From Pseudomonadota bacterium (GTDB taxonomy: Bacteria > Myxococcota_A > Bradymonadia > UBA4248), in contig JAFRYG010000123.1 in assembly GCA_017441205.1 (NCBI GenBank), positions 1 to 35,969 on the forward strand: DNA of 35,969 bases, in the 5' to 3' direction. A program made the position numbers and the translations under genes. Positions 31,543 to 35,969 of this stretch are shown here, piece after piece. Each line of letters begins with the position of its first letter. Position 1 is the stretch's first letter. The notes below the pieces were generated by a model that was given only the letters and a program-made list of their open reading frames with translations, did not search any database and was not told the DNA's origin.

Positions 31543-32622
31543 ATGCCAAGTACAAAAATCGTACGTCTCCCAGCACACATCAGAAGCGCCTCTCCCGAAA
31601 TCAATCCGCCTTTTGACTCATGTTTCATTCCAAGAGGCTACCTGTTTCCTGAAACACGGGAAGATCTTCAACCGTACCGGGAGTTCCCGCTGTCCGATCC
31701 CTTCTATACGACACCGACCCAAACAGATACTTCTTTCGAAGATATTTTTGCAGCCGGCAATTCGGACGATACTGACAATAATTTTGATTCAACCATTCTG
31801 CAGATAAGCGAACTGGATGAATTGCTCCTGGATGTTCAGGGGATGGGTATGCAATACACCATGCATACGCAAATGAAGCTGAGAGAGGATTTTAGCTATG
31901 ACTTTCCGAGGACCTGGGACAAAACCCAGGCGCTGCTGCTGAATATCCCCGTTTTCTCCGAAGAATTATGTCAGTGGCATTATCCCATATCGACCATGGG
32001 ATACAACATCGCGAATATCGATCCGCCTCTCGATATCAATATTGCCAACAATTATCCCCAGCTGTTCGGTTATCTGCCGAACGGAGATATCGCGGTATAT
32101 TGGGAAATTGCCGAAATACTTGCCGATGAATTTGGCATCGAAATCGATCCCATGCGGAGCACGGTCGATGGCTCGCTCATCCTCATGCCAAGTGTCGCTG
32201 AACAAATCAAAGCACTCGCCCCATGTCATGGCGTTGTCGAAACGGGAATTGTCATTCAGCCGGGATATCCGACAGATGCCGCAGCCTCATTTGCATGGCA
32301 ATGGCTGGGCCGTCCGCCTGTAATTCTCAAGTACGCAACGTATCACTTTTATCGTCTGAAACTCCCCGTCATTCACTGCGAACTCGATTTCAATCCCTAC
32401 GGAGAAGCGACCTGGGGAGCCTTTGGATTCACATCTCCGCGTCTGAGCGGTTACGAATTCAAAATCGTCAACAATCCCTTTACCAGAGATGTCCCTATTT
32501 TCTCTACGGAGCGCGGCAATATCGTTGTTTCATTGGCCTTTTTTGAACGCCTCAAACAACTCGTAAATCACTTTGGTATGCCATTTGATGCCCAGGCATT
32601 CCCCATTCAGCGCATCCCATAA
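31543..32622 (+). CDS. Protein of unknown function
   Basis: 359 residues, no signal peptide or membrane span, so probably cytoplasmic. The first 90 residues are polar and Pro/Asp-rich. The rest is aromatic and likely alpha/beta, with segments such as LPNGDIAVYWEIAEILADEFGIEIDP, GSLILMPSVAEQIKALAPC and a final helix FERLKQLVNHFGMPFD. Composition and codon use resemble neighbouring genes, and the frame is uninterrupted over 1 kb, so it is a real gene. I do not recognise the family. No strong Shine-Dalgarno precedes the ATG. A bidirectional terminator follows about 120 bp downstream. Confidence 0.65.
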   Translation: MPSTKIVRLPAHIRSASPEINPPFDSCFIPRGYLFPETREDLQPYREFPLSDPFYTTPTQTDTSFEDIFAAGNSDDTDNNFDSTILQISELDELLLDVQGMGMQYTMHTQMKLREDFSYDFPRTWDKTQALLLNIPVFSEELCQWHYPISTMGYNIANIDPPLDINIANNYPQLFGYLPNGDIAVYWEIAEILADEFGIEIDPMRSTVDGSLILMPSVAEQIKALAPCHGVVETGIVIQPGYPTDAAASFAWQWLGRPPVILKYATYHFYRLKLPVIHCELDFNPYGEATWGAFGFTSPRLSGYEFKIVNNPFTRDVPIFSTERGNIVVSLAFFERLKQLVNHFGMPFDAQAFPIQRIP

Positions 32623-32742
32623 AATTATGCACTGCCCGCGTTGATAAGCTAAAGCTCAAAAGCCTGGCACCAGGAGCGGGAATCGACGCGATTGCCATAC
32701 ATTATCTGCTTCATTCCTCACATATATACACTTTACAAAAAC

Positions 32743-32780
32743 AAAAAAAGCATGCCCCGCCGGGGCATGCTTTTTGTTTT
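32743..32780. terminator. Bidirectional intrinsic terminator
   Basis: GCATGCCCC (32750-32758) pairs with GGGGCATGC (32762-32770). It is flanked by seven A on the left and five T on the right, then GTTTT. It serves the plus-strand unassigned gene and the convergent VWA lipoprotein gene (24 bp after that stop codon). Confidence 0.9.
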
Positions 32781-32803
32781 CTGCAGAAAGAGCAATCGAA
32801 AAA

Positions 32804-35686
32804 TTAGCCCTTGCTTGGCTGCCAGATAACATAAGAAATGGCAACGTATTCTTTGGGATCTGCCTTTACACCGCTGAACGTAATGGCGTTCTGGGAAGCA
32901 TCATAATCCCAGCCATTCTCATCGGCACCACGTTTCAACACCACATTCTTACCACCAATGTTCGCGACAACAGTAATCGTCGAAGCGATAGGATAGCCCA
33001 TCAAACTATGCGATGCGACACGACCGGCAACGTCTTCGAAGATAGCGTTAACGCTGTTCTCGAACGAATCATTGCAAACGCTGGCGAAGCCACCTTCTTT
33101 ACCATCCATCTTACCGTTGTTATACGAACCCAGGAAACGGGCCATATGGATGTATGACAAGCCGTAGTTTGCACCGATCTTTGCATTCGAAGAATCGAAC
33201 CAGCCATCGGGATCACAGGATTCACATCCCGCAATTCCTTCCTGTGAATCAGGCTGCGGCTGACCATCCTTGATACAATTTTTCTTGCAGACGCTCAGAC
33301 GTTTGCAGAAACCACCACCTTCACGACCAATATCGCCGACGAGTGCGAATCCAGCGATACCGCCCTTGCCTGCATACAGAGAATAACGCTGAATATAATA
33401 CATCAGCATATCATAATATTCAGGCATTACTGTCTTGATCTGGGAAAGCTCCATTTCAGAGTTCAGAGTGCCATCGGCTTCGAGCTGCGTAAGTTTTGCC
33501 TTCAGCGAGGGGTTGCAAACATCTGCAGCATCACCCGGATTATCCTTGATACTGCCAGTTGCCATCGTGTAGCTGGAATCAGAACCGCTCAGTTTATAAC
33601 CAGTCAGACAGCCTTCAAGATCGCTGGCATGTGAAGACATAACCTGATCTTCTTTAAACTGACGTGATTCTTCGTCGGTAACCCAAATGATGTATTTCAG
33701 TGCATCATCGCGAAGCGTCAGCGCCGCAACAGGATCTTTCTTATTGGCTATACCCTTCTGAATTTCGCTGTCACAGGCTTCTTCTGTCTTCGTAGAACCC
33801 TGGAAACTCTTGCATGCAATATGTTTCTTGGCATGACGCAGGCTGTTGTAAATCTTCTTGTCACTCTCGAACAACTCACCCGGTTCATCGCTGTTGATAT
33901 CAATTGACAGACGTGAAAGCGTCAGAGCACCGCTCTTTAAGCCATCTTCATAACCTTTGCCGCAAACATTCTTATTCTGGTTTGTAGTACATGCTGTGTC
34001 ATCTCTAACGTTCGAAACGAACGTCGACTTCTCGCCCTTCAAACCAGCCTCACCGTAGAAACCGCCATAGTTTTGAGCGATGGCTGTCGTAGCTGTACGA
34101 ATACCAAGCATATTCATATAGGCTTTGATCGGGAAATCATTGGCACCAATGGTCTCATATCCACTCTTGTAAGTGCTTGGGCTGGCAGAGCTCACTTCAT
34201 CCAGCAGATAAGCATCTGTCGTCGTTACAGCAACACGATAGTCAATACCGGAATTTCCAAGTCGTTTGGCAAACGTCTGAACGGTATTGACCACGTTCTC
34301 CAATTCGTCTTCCATCGAACCGGAATTATCGATAACCCACAGGAAGTCAACTGTACCGGAGGACTGACCAAACGGTTCTGCCTGGCAGATGAAGTCCTTA
34401 AATGCATCGAACTGAACATTCGTCATCTGAGCATAAGCTTCCTTTGTCGGGGCAACCAGCGTCCCGGACAGAACATCTTCGAGCTCATTCAATGCATCAA
34501 CATTCTTATTATCCGCACAGGCAAGTGCAATGCTGTAGATGTAGTTTTTCTCTGTCGAAGAATAACCGGAACGGGCAACATAAAGGATTGCCTTGTCTCC
34601 GCCGCAGCTTGTCTTGCTGCTTTTTCCACCCGTAGCTTCGCCAAAGAGCTTGACGAGTTTCTCGCGAACGTCTTCGAGTGTTTTCTGGCCATCGCCCAGC
34701 GTAACCGTATATTTAACACGATCTACTGAATGATCCGGAACGATCTGGTACTCTTTCTTGTAATTGCCTTCAGACCAGCTCGCCATTGGAACTGTCGATT
34801 TAAAGGTCGAGTCCGCAACGAATGTACCAGCAGCAAGCGCTTTGCCAACCAGCTGATCCGGTGTCGAAATAATCTCGGATCCTTTCGAACCGAAAAGCCC
34901 TACGACTTTCTTCGATTCGTCAACGAAAGAAACCACAAAACCATCTGCTTTTACATCCGAATAAGTAGCGCCATCCAGTTTGGCAACGCTCATATACTTG
35001 AGTGTAGCATCAGAACCCGAAAGGATATCTTCTGCCTTACAGCCGGCATCAATCACCTGATACTGACCGCCATTGACATCCAGAACGCTCGTTGAATCCG
35101 ATGGATCCGTCTCACCCTTGTCGGGTTCAAATTTACCATTGTGGTTCAGGTCTTCCGTTCCATCGGGAACAGTATCGCCATCCGTATCTGCATTGCAGGG
35201 ATCAAGCCCGAGCGCACTTTCGAGCTCAATTCCGTTCGGGATGCCGTCGCCATCTGCATCACCATCGGTATCCAGGTTCGAAGGATCGCATCCCGTATTG
35301 CCTGTACAGGCACTGTTCTTACGGCAGGCAGCCCAGCCACAGGTTCCCTCATCACCACACTTATACTCACAGTTCTTTACACCGATGCATGCTTCGTAAG
35401 TATGGCAGACTTCAAGATTCTGTGAACAACGACAGGCAAGATAACCGGCTCCATCTTTACACTCTGATTTCGTCATACAATCGGATGATGTGCATGAAGA
35501 CTTTCTCACATCCTCAGGCTTGATTCCAACTGCCAAATCATTTCTCGAGACATTGCCGACAACTTTGCCACCCTTGACTGTCCCGCATTCCTCACACTTC
35601 CAATTGTCTTCGTCACAACCATTCAGCCCAATGCCCATAACCATCAATGAGCCGAGCAACAAAGCCAATTTCCGACTATTCGTCAT
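32804..35686 (-). CDS. Large VWA-domain lipoprotein with Ca-binding repeats
   Basis: 960 residues. The lipobox LNGC gives Cys24, so it is surface or periplasm anchored. Residues about 28-125 are Cys-rich (KCEECGT, DCMTKSECKDGAGYLACRC...). About 132-195 are thrombospondin type 3-like Asp repeats (DTDGDADGDGIPNG, NADTDGDTVPDG) that bind calcium. A von Willebrand factor A domain follows from about 445 with the MIDAS motif DNSGSM in DFLWVIDNSGSMEDEL. A later Cys-rich segment (CKKNC, GCESCDPDGW) lies within the same domain. Such proteins are abundant in Myxococcota and Bradymonadota and probably act in adhesion or surface recognition (inference). AGGAGGA precedes the ATG, and a promoter with a perfect TATAAT lies 67 bp upstream. 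Confidence 0.88.
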   Translation of the reverse strand: MTNSRKLALLLGSLMVMGIGLNGCDEDNWKCEECGTVKGGKVVGNVSRNDLAVGIKPEDVRKSSCTSSDCMTKSECKDGAGYLACRCSQNLEVCHTYEACIGVKNCEYKCGDEGTCGWAACRKNSACTGNTGCDPSNLDTDGDADGDGIPNGIELESALGLDPCNADTDGDTVPDGTEDLNHNGKFEPDKGETDPSDSTSVLDVNGGQYQVIDAGCKAEDILSGSDATLKYMSVAKLDGATYSDVKADGFVVSFVDESKKVVGLFGSKGSEIISTPDQLVGKALAAGTFVADSTFKSTVPMASWSEGNYKKEYQIVPDHSVDRVKYTVTLGDGQKTLEDVREKLVKLFGEATGGKSSKTSCGGDKAILYVARSGYSSTEKNYIYSIALACADNKNVDALNELEDVLSGTLVAPTKEAYAQMTNVQFDAFKDFICQAEPFGQSSGTVDFLWVIDNSGSMEDELENVVNTVQTFAKRLGNSGIDYRVAVTTTDAYLLDEVSSASPSTYKSGYETIGANDFPIKAYMNMLGIRTATTAIAQNYGGFYGEAGLKGEKSTFVSNVRDDTACTTNQNKNVCGKGYEDGLKSGALTLSRLSIDINSDEPGELFESDKKIYNSLRHAKKHIACKSFQGSTKTEEACDSEIQKGIANKKDPVAALTLRDDALKYIIWVTDEESRQFKEDQVMSSHASDLEGCLTGYKLSGSDSSYTMATGSIKDNPGDAADVCNPSLKAKLTQLEADGTLNSEMELSQIKTVMPEYYDMLMYYIQRYSLYAGKGGIAGFALVGDIGREGGGFCKRLSVCKKNCIKDGQPQPDSQEGIAGCESCDPDGWFDSSNAKIGANYGLSYIHMARFLGSYNNGKMDGKEGGFASVCNDSFENSVNAIFEDVAGRVASHSLMGYPIASTITVVANIGGKNVVLKRGADENGWDYDASQNAITFSGVKADPKEYVAISYVIWQPSKG

Positions 35687-35752
35687 AATATTTCCTCCTG
35701 ATGTGCCGATACCTACGGGTTGAATACCCGAATACCGCTATTAAAACACCTG

Positions 35753-35781
35753 ATTATACCGCTGTATGCAGAACAAGTCCA
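35753..35781 (-). promoter_or_regulatory. Sigma70-type promoter of the VWA lipoprotein gene
   Basis: On the minus strand TGGACT (35781-35776), a 17-bp spacer and consensus TATAAT (35758-35753). The leader of about 60 nt holds a small CGGGT/ACCCG hairpin (35716-35730) and ends with a strong ribosome site, AGGAGGA. Confidence 0.65.
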
Positions 35782-35908
35782 CAGCAATAGAATTGCCAGT
35801 ACATTCTATTAGAAATCATCCCTGATTTCAACAACCAGTTAACGTTCCATGATGAATAATGTTTTTTTGCAACCATCGTCAAAATTACTCTGATCGCTTT
35901 CTTATGAA

Positions 35909-35923
35909 GGGGGGCATCCCCCC
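35909..35923. repeat. GGGGGG hairpin near copy E11
   Basis: GGGGGG (35909-35914) and CCCCCC (35918-35923) pair around CAT, then TGCGGCGCTATT follows. That continuation is identical to the sequence after the G-run hairpin at 9178, where it starts copy E5. Confidence 0.6.
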
Positions 35924-35937
35924 TGCGGCGCTATTGG

Positions 35938-35969
35938 CGCGGCGTATTGAGCAGAGCGAAATAGCCGCG
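35938..35969 (+). repeat. Bulged-G TAT/ATA hairpin, copy E11 (window end)
   Basis: CGCGGC (35938-35943), unpaired G (35944), TATT, an 11-base loop, AATA, GCCGCG (35964-35969). It reaches the last base of the window and may continue beyond it. Confidence 0.65.

Overview
The window looks like chromosomal DNA from an anaerobic, Gram-negative, Myxococcota/Bradymonadota-like bacterium of moderate GC content. Four things point there. Lipoproteins and Cys-rich, Ca-binding-repeat or VWA surface proteins are abundant. There is a Hanks-type Ser/Thr kinase with a membrane span and PEGA repeats. There is a pseudo-receiver/PATAN/TPR protein of the kind common in myxobacteria. HydE, a maturase of the oxygen-sensitive [FeFe]-hydrogenase, implies anaerobic life. 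The taxonomic statement is inference; no rRNA gene is present.

Layout. 1-445 is intergenic and rich in hairpins. 446-5732 (+) carries the PEGA-tailed kinase, an orphan domain resembling the N-terminal part of Eco57I-type (type IIG) restriction-modification enzymes, a serine beta-lactamase-like hydrolase translationally coupled to ruvX, and a receiver-like protein. 5819-13071 is a cell-envelope region: an alpha-helical lipoprotein, a Cys-rich repeat lipoprotein, a lipoprotein metallophosphoesterase, a small lipoprotein and an outer-membrane beta-barrel protein. 13403-14589 has miaA and tRNA-Leu(GAG). 14722-17352 is the pseudo-receiver/PATAN/TPR membrane protein.

On the minus strand, 20747-17425 is a compact sulfur/iron-sulfur operon (cysteine desulfurase, mnmA, hydE), followed by a DMT-family transporter and trpS. 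28479-23473 (minus) joins an inosine/guanosine kinase (gsk) to three genes: an uncharacterised 281-residue protein and two different P-loop ATPases that resemble the BREX-associated BrxD/DUF2791 family. No BREX methylase or phosphatase is nearby. This ATPase pair plus small partner is the best candidate for an undescribed system. 31282-28653 (minus) is a tight three-gene cluster: a lipoprotein, an M15 peptidase and a small McjB/transglutaminase-like protein. 31543-32622 (+) is an unrecognised protein. 32804-35686 (minus) is a large VWA/Ca-repeat lipoprotein.

The intergenic DNA is unusual. At least eleven hairpins share one architecture: outer stem, a single unpaired G, TAT, inner stem, loop, inner stem, ATA, outer stem. 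The stem sequences differ from copy to copy but keep their pairing, which is the signature of a structured dispersed repeat. A second family has GACGT-type arms followed by TCTCTAAC-like tails. Several well-formed sigma70-type promoters with 17-bp spacers and clear intrinsic terminators are also visible.
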